A stretch of 64,000 nucleotides of DNA from Ferrovibrio sp964218355 (lineage in GTDB: Bacteria > Pseudomonadota > Alphaproteobacteria > Ferrovibrionales > Ferrovibrionaceae). The notes beneath the pieces were generated by a model, which was not told the origin of the DNA, ran no database searches, and saw only the letters and a program-made list of their open reading frames with translations. The position numbers and the translations under genes are program-made. This document shows positions 55,430-64,000 of the stretch, piece after piece. Within the stretch, counting starts at the first letter, position 1. Each line of letters starts with the position of its first letter. The stretch spans positions 1 to 64,000 of the forward strand of contig NZ_CAXPMC010000009.1 in the NCBI RefSeq assembly GCF_964218355.1. The letters run 5' to 3'.

Positions 55430-57577
55430 ATGCAGTCCATCCGTTTGCCCGCCCTTCTGGGCGGCGCGGCTTTCCTGTCCATCCTGTCGGCTGCTGCTGC
55501 GCAAGACCGGCCGGCGCAGCTGCCGGCCATCACGGTCTCTGCGGACAAGGCGCCCGAAGAGGCGAATGCGCCGCAGGAAAACAGCCTGAACCTGAATGTC
55601 CCGGCCAGCACCGGCAGCCGGCTCGGCCTGACGCCGATGGAAACCCCGGCCAGCGTCGAGATCATCCCCGGCGCCACCATCCGCGAACGCGGCGCCACCT
55701 CGGTGAACGATGCGGCCGCCCGCGCCGTGGGGTTCAGCACCTCCGCATCGCCCGGCAATGGCGGCACCGCCCTGTCGGCACGCGGCTTCAGCGGTCACAG
55801 CTCGGTGGTGCAGCTCTATGACGGCACCCAGTTTGCCGTCGGTGCCGGCACCGTCACCTTTCCCTTCGACACCTGGACGCTGGACCGCATCGAGGTGCTG
55901 CATGGTCCCGCCTCGGTGATGTACGGCGCGGGCGCGGTCGGCGGTGCCGTCAACGTGATCCCGAAGGCGCCGAACCGCACCCGCTACGAGCACGAGGCGG
56001 CCCTGTCCTTCGGGTCCGACATGACCTGGCATGCGGCGGCCGGCAGCGGCGGGCCGCTCACCGACAGGCTGTCCTACCGGGCCGATGTGTCGAGGCGCCA
56101 GTCGGATGGCTGGATCGACCGCGGCGATTCCGAAAGCCTCGCCCTGTCGCTGGCCCTGCGGGCCGATATTTCCGACAGTTTTGCCGTCACCCTGCGCAAC
56201 GATTACGGCAACCAGGAGCCGATGCGCTATTTCGGCACACCGCTGGTCAATGGCGCGCTGGATGAATCGCTGCGGAAGAAGAGCTACAACGCGCTCGACA
56301 GCGTGATCACCTATCGCGACAACTGGACCCAGCTGAAGATGGAATGGGAGGCCACCGATGCCCTGACGCTGACCAATACCAGCTACCTGCTGGTCAGCGA
56401 CCGGCACTGGCGCAACATCGAGGATTACACGCATAACTCCGGCAGTGGCCTGATCAACCGTGCCGATTACCTGGAAATCCTGCATGCGCAGGAGCAGTAC
56501 GGCAACCGTGCCGATGCCAGCCTGGAGAACAGCCTGTTCGGCTTGCGCAACCAGACCACGGTCGGCCTGGATGTCAGCCGGATCGATTTCCGCCACACCA
56601 ACAACTCGCCCTATGGCGGCTCGTCGTCGGTCGATCCCTACAGTTTCGATCCGGGGCTGTTCAGCAGTCCGGACATCACCAAGCCAAAATACGACACCGA
56701 CACCACGCAATATGCGCTGTTCGCCGAAGACCGGCTCAGCCTGACCGACCGCTGGTCGGTGGTCGGCGGCCTGCGCTACGACAATGTGCACATGACCCGC
56801 GAGGATCTGATCACGGCGTCGAACGGGTTCAGCAAGACCTTTGCCAATGTCACCTGGCGGCTGGGCACGGTGTACGATCTCACCGATACCACGGCCATCT
56901 ACGGGCAGTATGCCACCGCCGTCGACCCGGTCGGCGGTATCGTTACGCTGTCTGCCGCCAGCAGCGCCTTCACGCTGGCCACGGCCGAACAGGCCGAGAT
57001 CGGCGTCAAGCAGTCGATCCTGAACGGCCGCGGCGAATGGACGCTGGCCGGCTACCACATCGTCAAGCACGACCTGCTGTCGCGCGATACGGCCAATCCC
57101 AACGTTACCCAGCAGATCGGCCAGCAATCCTCGCGGGGCGTCGAGCTGGCCTTCGCGTTCGACCTGCTGGAGAATCTGCGGCTGGAGGCCAATGCCAGCC
57201 TGCTGGATGCCCGCTTCGACGACTTCAGGGAAAGCTCGGGGGGCGTCGCCGTCTCCCGCGCCGGCAACACGCCGTCCAACGTGCCGGAGCGGCTGGCCAA
57301 TCTGTGGCTGACCTGGGGGTTCGCACCGGACTGGAAGGCAATGGGCGGCGTGCAGTATGTGGGCGAGACCTACAGCAACAATGCCAACACGCTGAAGCGG
57401 CCGGACTATGCCGTCGTCGATCTCGGTATCGCCTGGTCGCCGGAGGAAAACACCAGCGTGGCCCTGAAGGTGTTCAACATCTTCGACGAGGTCTATGCCA
57501 CCAATGCCTATGGCGGCGACCAGTGGCTGCTCGGCCGGCCACGCACCGCCATGGTCTCGACCAGCATCCGCTTCTGA
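55430..57577 (+). CDS. TonB-dependent outer-membrane receptor (siderophore/FhuA-FoxA type)
   Basis: 715 residues. A signal peptide (LPALLGGAAFLSILSAAAAQ) precedes a plug domain (SVEIIPGATIRERG ... LDRIEVLHGPASVMYGAGAVGGAVNVIPK) and a 22-strand barrel ending in TSIRF. Pattern and ending (NIFDEVYATNAY ... LLGRPRTAMVSTSIRF) fit ferric-siderophore receptors. The upstream Zur-like palindrome and B12 riboswitch raise zinc or cobalamin as alternatives; sequence alone cannot decide. It overlaps the PepSY gene by 1 bp (TGATG). Confidence 0.9.
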   Translation: MQSIRLPALLGGAAFLSILSAAAAQDRPAQLPAITVSADKAPEEANAPQENSLNLNVPASTGSRLGLTPMETPASVEIIPGATIRERGATSVNDAAARAVGFSTSASPGNGGTALSARGFSGHSSVVQLYDGTQFAVGAGTVTFPFDTWTLDRIEVLHGPASVMYGAGAVGGAVNVIPKAPNRTRYEHEAALSFGSDMTWHAAAGSGGPLTDRLSYRADVSRRQSDGWIDRGDSESLALSLALRADISDSFAVTLRNDYGNQEPMRYFGTPLVNGALDESLRKKSYNALDSVITYRDNWTQLKMEWEATDALTLTNTSYLLVSDRHWRNIEDYTHNSGSGLINRADYLEILHAQEQYGNRADASLENSLFGLRNQTTVGLDVSRIDFRHTNNSPYGGSSSVDPYSFDPGLFSSPDITKPKYDTDTTQYALFAEDRLSLTDRWSVVGGLRYDNVHMTREDLITASNGFSKTFANVTWRLGTVYDLTDTTAIYGQYATAVDPVGGIVTLSAASSAFTLATAEQAEIGVKQSILNGRGEWTLAGYHIVKHDLLSRDTANPNVTQQIGQQSSRGVELAFAFDLLENLRLEANASLLDARFDDFRESSGGVAVSRAGNTPSNVPERLANLWLTWGFAPDWKAMGGVQYVGETYSNNANTLKRPDYAVVDLGIAWSPEENTSVALKVFNIFDEVYATNAYGGDQWLLGRPRTAMVSTSIRF

Positions 57578-59019
57578 TGGTCCGGGTCTCGCACCGGGCG
57601 GGCCGGCTGTTCCAGCGGTGGCTGTATCTCAGCCACCGCTGGCTCGGCATCGGCAGCTGCATCCTCTTCGCCGCGTGGTTCGTCTCCGGCGTGGTGATGA
57701 TGTATGTGCAGTTTCCGGCCCTGTCGGATGACGAGCGGCGGCAATGGCTGCCGCCGCTCGATCCCGGCCTGGTCCGGATCGATCCGGCCGCCGCGCTGTC
57801 GGCGGCCGGGCAGGGGCGGTTTCCCCGCACCCTGCGGCTGGAGATGCTGGGTGTGGAGCCGGTCTGGCGCCTGACCGGCTGGGATGGCCGCAGGCAGGCG
57901 GTGTCGGCCGCCGACGGCCGCCGCATCGACACTGTGCCTGCCGCGCAGGCGCTGGCGGCGATCCGCATGATGGCTCCTGACGCAACGCCGGCCGGCGCGG
58001 TGACGCGCGACCAGTGGACGGTGACGGCGCGTTATGACTCCCTGCGGCCCTTCCATCTGGTGGCGCTCCACGACGCGGCCGGCACCGAACTCTATGTTTC
58101 GGCCGCCACCGGCGAGATCGCACTCGACACGACGCGCAGCGAAAGGCTGTGGAACTGGCTCGGCGCCATTCCGCACTGGATTTATTTCACGCCTCTGCGG
58201 GCGGATGCGCCTCTGTGGCGGGATGTTGTGCTGTGGCTGTCGGGCCCCGGTATTGTCGTCGCCGTCAGCGGGCTCTGGATCGGCATCCAGCGGCTGCGGC
58301 TGCGCCGTCGCTACAGCCGCGGGCGCATCACGCCTTATCGCGGCTGGATGCAGTGGCATCACCTTTCGGGGCTGATCGGCAGCCTGTTCCTGGTGGCGTG
58401 GATATTCAGCGGCTGGCTGTCGATGAATCCCAATCACTGGTTCGGCGGGGGCGGCACACCCGATGCCGCCCTGCAGCGTTACGCCGGCCATGCGGCGCCG
58501 GATTTCCCGCTGCCGGCCGTCTGGCCGGCAGCAGATCTGGTCGACCTGCACCTGACCTGGCTCGGCGGCCACCCGCTGCTGGCCGGTCACGACGCAGCCG
58601 GCCGCCGCCATGTCGCCGGTGGCGCCGCCGCAGCCGGGATCTTCGCGGCGGCGCGGGCACTGATGCCGGAGGCCGGCCTCCGGCGGCAGGACCTGCTGAC
58701 CGAGGAAGATGCCTACTGGTACTCGCATCATCACCGGCGCCGGCTGCCGGTGCTGCGCGCGGTCTTCGATGATCCCGAGGCGACCTGGTTCCACCTCGAT
58801 CCCGAAACCGGAGAAATCCTCGGTCGCAGCGATGCCAGCCGGCGCGCCTATCGCTGGCTGTTCAATGCGCTGCACAGCTTCGACTTCGCGGTCCTGCTGC
58901 GCGGGCGGCCGGCCTGGGACATCCTGCTGTGGACGATGTCGGGAGCGGGGCTGGTGATCTCGGTCAGCGGCATCGTGATCGGCTGGCGCCGGCTGCGGCG
59001 CCGGCCCGGGCGGCGCTGA
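57577..59019 (+). CDS. PepSY-associated transmembrane protein
   Basis: 480 residues with four transmembrane helices: about 22-42, 222-245, 268-288 and 450-470 (first helix HRWLGIGSCILFAAWFVSGVVMMY). Two PepSY-type periplasmic domains carry repeated AALSAA and TGEI(A/L) patterns. Such proteins accompany TonB receptors for iron-siderophore or metal uptake and may reduce the metal or assist its release at the inner membrane. It is translationally coupled to the receptor gene. Confidence 0.85.
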   Translation: MVRVSHRAGRLFQRWLYLSHRWLGIGSCILFAAWFVSGVVMMYVQFPALSDDERRQWLPPLDPGLVRIDPAAALSAAGQGRFPRTLRLEMLGVEPVWRLTGWDGRRQAVSAADGRRIDTVPAAQALAAIRMMAPDATPAGAVTRDQWTVTARYDSLRPFHLVALHDAAGTELYVSAATGEIALDTTRSERLWNWLGAIPHWIYFTPLRADAPLWRDVVLWLSGPGIVVAVSGLWIGIQRLRLRRRYSRGRITPYRGWMQWHHLSGLIGSLFLVAWIFSGWLSMNPNHWFGGGGTPDAALQRYAGHAAPDFPLPAVWPAADLVDLHLTWLGGHPLLAGHDAAGRRHVAGGAAAAGIFAAARALMPEAGLRRQDLLTEEDAYWYSHHHRRRLPVLRAVFDDPEATWFHLDPETGEILGRSDASRRAYRWLFNALHSFDFAVLLRGRPAWDILLWTMSGAGLVISVSGIVIGWRRLRRRPGRR

Positions 59020-59022
59020 AGT

Positions 59023-59652
59023 TCAGCGGTTCACCCGCAGGATGAAGGCATCGGGGATGATGTCGGGGCATTCGATGAAATGCGGCTCGAACAGCATCGA
59101 GAAGCCCTGCTTGGCACGGGTGTCGAGGCACCATCTCTTGCCCTGCGTATCGCGCAGCGACAGCCCGCCGCCGCGGATGTCCCAGAGCTGCGGCAGTTCG
59201 TCGAGCATCTGGTTGTTCAGCGCGCAGCCGGAAACGACCAGCAGCCGGCTGCGCGGCTCCATCGCCATGCAGTAGGCGGGATTGGCGGCAAAGAAGATCT
59301 GGAAGCCGCGCTCCACCAGCGGCCGGCTGATGAAAAATCCCTGGGTCTGGTTGTCGAGGCTGAACTCGCAGGGCTGCAGCAATACGGCCGCCAGCACCCG
59401 CTTCGGGTCGTTGCGCACCAGCTGCGTGGTCAGGCACTGGTTGTTGGCGGTGGACGCGACCACGGAAAACCGCTTCAGAACCGGCACATCGCGCGGCAGG
59501 AACTCGTTCATGCTGGCGGCCTGCGCGCCGGGCATGGCTGCCGGCAGCAGCAGGACCAGGGACAGCAGGGCCCGCAGCAGCAGCGCCGCAGCCGGCGCGG
59601 ATGGCAGGCCGGAACGGCAGGCGGGGGCGGTCTGGTTCCGGGGCAGGGTCAT
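59023..59652 (-). CDS. Secreted hypothetical protein, cysteine-containing
   Basis: 209 residues, unknown. A long N-terminus ends in a hydrophobic signal segment (LLLRALLSLVLLLPAAMPGAQA, about residues 24-46). The mature part has six cysteines and repeated hydrophobic patterns (NNQCLTTQLVRND, LQPCEFSLDNQTQGFF, NPAYCMAMEP, KRWCLDTRAKQGF) that could be a beta-trefoil-like fold; this is only an impression. It converges with the PepSY gene, 3 bp apart. Confidence 0.6.
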   Translation of the reverse strand: MTLPRNQTAPACRSGLPSAPAAALLLRALLSLVLLLPAAMPGAQAASMNEFLPRDVPVLKRFSVVASTANNQCLTTQLVRNDPKRVLAAVLLQPCEFSLDNQTQGFFISRPLVERGFQIFFAANPAYCMAMEPRSRLLVVSGCALNNQMLDELPQLWDIRGGGLSLRDTQGKRWCLDTRAKQGFSMLFEPHFIECPDIIPDAFILRVNR

Positions 59653-59801
59653 GGCTACCGGTTTAGAGCCGGGTCGGGGCCGGCACAAGCTGGCAGATAT
59701 GGAATATAAAGAGAACATTTTGGGAATTTATTAGGACATTGCTGGCCGCAAGTATCGGAGAACATTAAGGCGAATCGCCATGAAGGAAGGGTTAAAATCC
59801 A

Positions 59802-59830
59802 TTGACGCCCATATAGCACCATGTTATCCC
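59802..59830 (+). promoter_or_regulatory. Promoter of the mra/dcw cluster
   Basis: TTGACG (59802-59807), 17-bp spacer, TATCCC (59825-59830). The region 59653-59800 upstream is AT-rich in part and shows no gene. Confidence 0.55.
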
Positions 59831-59869
59831 ATCTCATCCCAGGCCGAGACTGCCCGACGGGGGTAGCCC

Positions 59870-59898
59870 TGGGAGCGTATGGACAGGGGCGGCTGGGG
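59870..59898 (+). promoter_or_regulatory. MraZ-box-like direct repeats
   Basis: TGGGA (59870-59874), 5-bp spacer, TGGAC (59880-59884), then TGGGG (59894-59898). MraZ binds TGGG-type repeats at 10-bp steps upstream of its own gene, so this is a likely autoregulatory site. Confidence 0.55.
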
Positions 59899-60353
59899 TG
59901 GAATTCTTCCTCTCAACCTTTCGGAACAAGATCGACGCCAAGGGCCGGGTTTCCGTCCCGGCGCCGTACCGTGCCCTGCTGGCCCGCAAAAGCGCCGAGG
60001 GCGGCCTGATCCTCGGCCCCGACATCACCGCACCGGCCCTGGTGGCCGGCGGCCGCGACTATCTCGACGGCCTCAACCGCCGGATCGACGAGCTGCCCGA
60101 CCTGCATCCGGAACGCGAGATGCTGATCGACGGCCTGCTGCCCTTTCTCAGCGAACTCAGTCTCGACCAGGAAGGCCGGGTGCAGCTTGGCGCCCCGTTC
60201 CTCGGCCATGCCGGGCTGGCTTCGCCGGGCGAGGCGGTCTTTGTCGGCCGCCGCCACTCCTTCCAGATCTGGGAACCGAAGGCCTGGGAGGCCCGTGCCG
60301 CCGAGGCGCGGGCGAAGGCCGCCGCCTGGCTGCGCGGCGGGAGCGGATCGTGA
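59898..60353 (+). CDS. mraZ: Transcriptional regulator MraZ
   Basis: 151 residues with two SpoVT/AbrB-like repeats (FRNKIDAKGRVSVPAPYRALL near 7-27; LSLDQEGRVQLGAPFLGHAGL near 85-105). It represses the mra/dcw cluster. The start is a GTG at 59898. It is the first gene of mraZ-rsmH-ftsL-ftsI-murE and overlaps rsmH as GTGA. Confidence 0.93.
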   Translation: MEFFLSTFRNKIDAKGRVSVPAPYRALLARKSAEGGLILGPDITAPALVAGGRDYLDGLNRRIDELPDLHPEREMLIDGLLPFLSELSLDQEGRVQLGAPFLGHAGLASPGEAVFVGRRHSFQIWEPKAWEARAAEARAKAAAWLRGGSGS

Positions 60354-61363
60354 GCGCGGCGGATCGCAACCGCGCTGCCGCCGGCCATGAAAATGCCGCG
60401 AAGGCGGCGCATCTCTCAGTCATGTGTGCGGAAGTGGTGTCGGCGCTCGATCCCCGTGCCGGCGAGGTGTATGTCGACGGCACCTTCGGTGCCGGCGGCT
60501 ATTCGGCTGCCCTGCTGGCGGCGGCCGATTGCCGGGTCATCGGCATCGACCGCGACCCTTCCGTGCAGGTCCATGCCGACCGACTGTCGGCTGCCCATCC
60601 CGACCGTTTCCGCCTGCTGCAGGGCCGTTTCGGCGACATGGCCGGCCTGCTGGCCGGCATCGGCATCGAAGCCGTGGACGGCGTCGCCCTCGATATCGGC
60701 GTTTCCTCCATGCAGCTCGACCAGGCCGCGCGCGGCTTCTCGTTCCAGCAGGACGGTCCGCTCGACATGCGCATGGGCGATACCGGCGAGACGGCTGCCG
60801 ACCTGGTGAACACCCGCGACGAGGCGGAGCTGGCCGACATCATCTATCTCTATGGCGAGGAGCGCCGCTCGCGCGCCGTCGCCCGCGCCATCGTTGCCGC
60901 CCGCACCGAGGCGCCGATCGTGCGCACCCGCCAGCTGGCCGAGATCGTCGCCCGCGTGGTGCGCAGCCAGCCCGGCATCCATCCGGCAACCCGCACCTTC
61001 CAGGCCCTGCGCATCGCGGTGAACGACGAACTGGGCGAACTGCGCCGCGGCCTGGCCGGTGCCGAGGCCCTGCTGCGCCCCGAGGGGCGGCTGGCCATCG
61101 TCACCTTCCATTCGCTGGAAGACCGTGTGGCCAAGCGCTTCCTCGACCGCCGTACCGGCAAGATGGCCGGCGGTTCGCGCCATCTGCCGGTGGCCGATGT
61201 CGCGCCGCGCGCACCGTCCTTCCGGCTGCTGCACAAGGGCGCCCTGGCTGCCGGCGAGGCGGAGGTGGCTGCCAATCCGCGGGCCCGGTCGGCCAAGCTG
61301 CGGGCGGCAATCCGCACGGCCGCGCCGGCCTGGCCGGCCGACGATCTGCAGGAGGCTGCATGA
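60350..61363 (+). CDS. rsmH: 16S rRNA (cytosine-1402-N4)-methyltransferase RsmH
   Basis: 337 residues. Family motifs HLSVMCAEVVSALDPRAGEVYVDGTFGAGGYSAALL, GVALDIGVSSMQLDQAARGFSFQQDGPLDMRM, FQALRIAVNDELGEL and IVTFHSLEDRVAKRFL. It methylates C1402 of 16S rRNA. The start is a GTG (60350) overlapping the mraZ stop; an upstream open frame is not protein-like. Confidence 0.95.
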   Translation: MSAADRNRAAAGHENAAKAAHLSVMCAEVVSALDPRAGEVYVDGTFGAGGYSAALLAAADCRVIGIDRDPSVQVHADRLSAAHPDRFRLLQGRFGDMAGLLAGIGIEAVDGVALDIGVSSMQLDQAARGFSFQQDGPLDMRMGDTGETAADLVNTRDEAELADIIYLYGEERRSRAVARAIVAARTEAPIVRTRQLAEIVARVVRSQPGIHPATRTFQALRIAVNDELGELRRGLAGAEALLRPEGRLAIVTFHSLEDRVAKRFLDRRTGKMAGGSRHLPVADVAPRAPSFRLLHKGALAAGEAEVAANPRARSAKLRAAIRTAAPAWPADDLQEAA

Positions 61364-61902
61364 GCCGCGGCCTGTCCCTTTTCGCCCTGCTGCTGCTGGC
61401 CGTGGTGTCCTTCGGCCTCTACCAGCTGTCCTACGAGGTGCAGCGGCTGGAGGACGAACTGTCCGAACTGAACCGCGCCCTGCTGCAGGAACGCGAGACC
61501 ATCGGCGTGCTGCAGGCCGAGTGGAGCTACCTGACCCGCCCGGATTACCTGCAGGCAAAGGCGCAGCGCCTGCTGGAGATGCGCCCCGCCACCGCGAAGG
61601 ACATCGTCACCGTGGACAGCCTGCCCTGGCGGCAGGATCGCGGCACCCCGGACAGGCCGGCGGCGCCCGGGCAGGCCCTGCCGCCGATGGCCTCCATGCC
61701 AGCGCCGACAGCTCCGGCCGCCGCTGCCGCCGTGGCGGGCGTGCCGCTGCCGCAGGATCGCCCGGACGTGGCGCCGCTGCGCGTCGCCGCCCGGCCTGCC
61801 GATACGGCGTCGCCCAATCTGGAAGCCGAGGTCTCCGCCGTGCTGGGGGCCATGCAGCGGTCGCTGGCGCCGTCCGGCAAATCCGGCGGGAGGACGCCGT
61901 GA
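61360..61902 (+). CDS. ftsL: Cell division protein FtsL
   Basis: 180 residues. A single N-terminal transmembrane helix (about 5-23, LSLFALLLLAVVSFGLYQL) and a short periplasmic coiled coil (SYEVQRLEDELSELNRALLQERETIGVLQAEWSYLTRPDYLQAKAQRLL) fit FtsL. The C-terminal 80 residues are a Pro/Ala-rich tail, longer than in E. coli. Gene order rsmH-ftsL-ftsI confirms the call. It overlaps both neighbours. Confidence 0.88.
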   Translation: MSRGLSLFALLLLAVVSFGLYQLSYEVQRLEDELSELNRALLQERETIGVLQAEWSYLTRPDYLQAKAQRLLEMRPATAKDIVTVDSLPWRQDRGTPDRPAAPGQALPPMASMPAPTAPAAAAAVAGVPLPQDRPDVAPLRVAARPADTASPNLEAEVSAVLGAMQRSLAPSGKSGGRTP

Positions 61903-63698
61903 TGGCCCCGTTCCGCCGCCAGCCGAAGCCGAAGATGCCCTGCACCCCGTCCGATCTTCCGGGGCGGCCGGGGCTTGTGCGCCTCGAAGGGGCCGCCAAG
62001 CAGGCGCTGGATCTCAGCCGCGGCCGCCTGGTGATCGGCATCGGCCTGTTTTCGCTGGCCTTCACGCTGCTGGCCGGCCGGCTGGTCGAGCTGACGGTGC
62101 TGCATGGCGAAGCCGAGACGGTGGCGGTGCGCAGCGTCAACCCGGACCTTGCCGCCCGCACCGCGCTGATGGATCGCCAGCCGATCGTCGACCGCAGCGG
62201 CAACATCCTTGCCACCAACCTGAAGATTGCTTCGCTCTATGCCGATCCGCGCAAGGTGCTGAGCCCGGCTGAGGCAGCGGTCCGTCTTGCCCAGGTGCTG
62301 CCCGACCTGTCGGCCGGCGAACTGCAGGCCCGGCTTGCCTCGGGCCGCAGCTTTGTCTGGCTGAAACGCGGCCTGACCCCGCGCGAGCAGTATCAGGTGA
62401 ACCGGCTTGGCATTCCCGGGCTGTATTTCCACGACGAGCAGCGCCGCGTCTATCCGCAGGGCCCGCTGGCCGTGCATGTGCTGGGCTATACCGATATCGA
62501 CGGCAAGGGTATTTCCGGCATCGAGCAGCATTTCGACGAACAGCTGCGCGATCCCGCGCGCACCGGCGATCCGCTGGAACTGAGCATCGACATCCGCGTC
62601 CAGCATGTGATGCGCGACGAGGTTGCCCGCGCGATCGACAACTTCCAGGCGATCGGCGGCGGCGGCATCGTCATGGATGTCTATACCGGCGAGGTTCTCG
62701 CGATGGTCAGCCTGCCGGATTTCGATCCGGCCGATCCCGGCAACGCCAGCAAGGATGCGCGCTTCAACCGCATCACGCTGGGCGTCTACGAGATGGGCTC
62801 GACCATGAAGACGCTGAACACCGCGATGGCGCTGGATTACGGCACCGTCAAACTGTCCGGCGGTTATGACGCCACCCATCCGATCCAGGTCGGCCGCTTC
62901 ACCATCCACGACGATCATCCGAAGCGCCGCTGGCTCAGCGTGCCGGAAATCTACATGTATTCGTCGAATATCGGTTCGGCGAAAATGGCCGTCGATGTCG
63001 GTGCCGACCGCCAGCGCGACTTCATGGCGCGGCTGGGCATGCTGTCGCGGCCGGCCATCGAGCTGCCGGAGGTCGGTGCGCCGCTGGTGCCGCGCAACTG
63101 GAAGACCACCGAGACGATGACGATCTCCTTCGGTCACGGCCTGTCGGTGACGCCGCTGCAGCTCGCCACCGCGACGGCGGCCATCGTCAATGGCGGCGTG
63201 CTGCATCCGCCGACCCTGATCAAGCGGCCGCCGGGCCTGCCGGCGCCAGGCCGCCAGGTGATCCGGCGCGACGTCAGCGACACCATGCGCAAGCTGATGC
63301 TGCTGGTGGTCGAGGACGGCACCGGCAAGAAGGCCGGCGTCGACGGTTATCTGGTCGGCGGCAAGACGGGCACTTCGGAAAAGGTCGGCGCCCATGGCGG
63401 CTATAACCGCAAGGCGCTGTTCAACACCTTCATCGCCGGCTTTCCGATGAACAACCCGCGCTACATCGTGCAGGTGATGCTGGACGAGCCGAAGGGTAAC
63501 AAGAGCACCTATGGCTTCGCCAGTGCCGGCTGGACCTCGGCGCCGGCCGCCGGCCGCATCATCAGCCGGATCGCACCGCTGCTGGGCGTGGCTCCGGTCG
63601 ACGAGAACTCGCCTGCCATCAAGCAGGCGATGTATGTCCCGATTCCCGGCCAGCCCGGCCCGGGCCAGACGCAGGAGAAGAAACTTGCGTCTCAGTGA
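61902..63698 (+). CDS. ftsI: Peptidoglycan transpeptidase FtsI (PBP3)
   Basis: 598 residues. An N-terminal membrane anchor (residues about 43-62), a dimerisation domain and a transpeptidase domain with the active-site SxxK Ser300-Thr-Met-Lys303, SSN 354-356 and KTGT 488-491. It cross-links septal peptidoglycan in the divisome with FtsW. GGGAGG precedes the start; a GTG immediately before the ATG (61899) would add one residue. It overlaps murE by 14 bp. Confidence 0.96.
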   Translation: MAPFRRQPKPKMPCTPSDLPGRPGLVRLEGAAKQALDLSRGRLVIGIGLFSLAFTLLAGRLVELTVLHGEAETVAVRSVNPDLAARTALMDRQPIVDRSGNILATNLKIASLYADPRKVLSPAEAAVRLAQVLPDLSAGELQARLASGRSFVWLKRGLTPREQYQVNRLGIPGLYFHDEQRRVYPQGPLAVHVLGYTDIDGKGISGIEQHFDEQLRDPARTGDPLELSIDIRVQHVMRDEVARAIDNFQAIGGGGIVMDVYTGEVLAMVSLPDFDPADPGNASKDARFNRITLGVYEMGSTMKTLNTAMALDYGTVKLSGGYDATHPIQVGRFTIHDDHPKRRWLSVPEIYMYSSNIGSAKMAVDVGADRQRDFMARLGMLSRPAIELPEVGAPLVPRNWKTTETMTISFGHGLSVTPLQLATATAAIVNGGVLHPPTLIKRPPGLPAPGRQVIRRDVSDTMRKLMLLVVEDGTGKKAGVDGYLVGGKTGTSEKVGAHGGYNRKALFNTFIAGFPMNNPRYIVQVMLDEPKGNKSTYGFASAGWTSAPAAGRIISRIAPLLGVAPVDENSPAIKQAMYVPIPGQPGPGQTQEKKLASQ

Positions 63699-64000
63699 TC
63701 TCTGCCGCGACCTGCCGCTCGCCCCGCATCTGGCCCGCCTGGATGTCGCCGGCCTGACCGCCGACAGCCGCGCCGTGCGGCCGGGCTTTGTCTTTGCGGC
63801 CCTGCGCGGCAGCCATGCCGATGGCCACCGCTTCATCCCGGACGCCCGCGCCAAGGGCGCCGTCGCCGTGCTCAGCGACCATGCCGATCCGGTGCTGGCG
63901 CAGCAGATACCCTTTGTCACCGACACCAATCCGCGGCGCCGCCTGGCGCTGATGGCGGCGGCTTTCTTCGGCGCCCAGCCCGCGACCATCGCCGCCGTTA
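63685..64000 (+). CDS. murE: UDP-N-acetylmuramyl-tripeptide synthetase MurE, partial
   Basis: The first 105 residues, cut by the window end. LTADSRAVRPGFVFAALRG and DGHRFIPDARAKGAVAVLSD are the MurE N-terminal UMP-binding domain motifs. The start is a TTG at 63685 with GGAGAAG at good spacing, overlapping ftsI by 14 bp. MurE adds the third amino acid (meso-diaminopimelate in most Gram-negatives) to UDP-MurNAc-dipeptide. Confidence 0.9.
   Translation, partial: MRLSDLCRDLPLAPHLARLDVAGLTADSRAVRPGFVFAALRGSHADGHRFIPDARAKGAVAVLSDHADPVLAQQIPFVTDTNPRRRLALMAAAFFGAQPATIAAV

Overview
The window is a GC-rich chromosomal segment of an alphaproteobacterium, most likely a member of Rhodospirillales or a close relative. 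Supporting signs are the order phoR-pstSCAB-phoU-phoB, a methionine synthase split into two overlapping genes behind an ArsR-methyltransferase regulator, an ExoD-like protein, a bacterial-type RNase P RNA, a perfect parS site, and the mraZ-rsmH-ftsL-ftsI-murE start of a division/cell-wall cluster. The species cannot be fixed from the sequence alone.

Layout. 1-2.7 kb (minus): branched-chain amino-acid type ABC genes (two ATPases and a binding protein; the permeases are not in the window). 2.9-8.5 kb: an EamA exporter, the helicase HrpB, and a tandem pair of response-regulator-like proteins that look leaderless. 8.5-17.8 kb (minus): a membrane/spermidine-synthase fusion, then a thiosulfate-oxidation (Sox) locus read S-X-Y-Z-A-B-C-D, a DsrE-like protein and SoxW. 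17.9-19.5 kb: an alpha/beta hydrolase and a TerC protein. 19.7-28.2 kb (plus): N-formylglutamate amidohydrolase, PhoR, a four-repeat Pho box, PstSCAB, PhoU, PhoB and a terminator. 28.3-34.8 kb: a MlaC-like protein, then the regulator-metF-metH1-metH2 operon behind a near-perfect palindrome. 34.9-39.3 kb: an acetyltransferase, a duplicated methyltransferase-like gene, two SDRs and a BASS-type transporter.

39.3-41.0 kb holds an IS1595-like element with a low-GC passenger gene. Its ends can be reconstructed, and it appears to have inserted into a parS centromere site: the 8-bp duplication regenerated one intact parS at the right end and left a half-site at the left. A degenerate parS-like site lies 2.7 kb away. 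41.2-44.9 kb: a zinc-type ArsR/CDF pair with an operator over the start codon, a second TerC gene behind a structured leader, an ExoD-like protein and a lipid-kinase-like protein. 45.0-48.2 kb: an acyl-CoA dehydrogenase with its TetR regulator, a 10-bp tandem repeat array and a P-loop kinase. 48.2-54.4 kb: 5-oxoprolinase with a MarR-type regulator and a clear operator, an EamA transporter and an AmpD-like amidase.

54.5-55.4 kb is a 1-kb RNA-rich gap: rnpB, a cobalamin riboswitch, a long leader and a 30-bp Zur-like palindrome, in front of a TonB receptor and a PepSY membrane protein. 59.8-64.0 kb: promoter, MraZ boxes and mraZ-rsmH-ftsL-ftsI-murE, with murE cut by the window end.

The main themes are inorganic sulfur oxidation, phosphate starvation response, B12-dependent methionine synthesis with B12- and metal-responsive control elements, and origin-region or cell-division functions.
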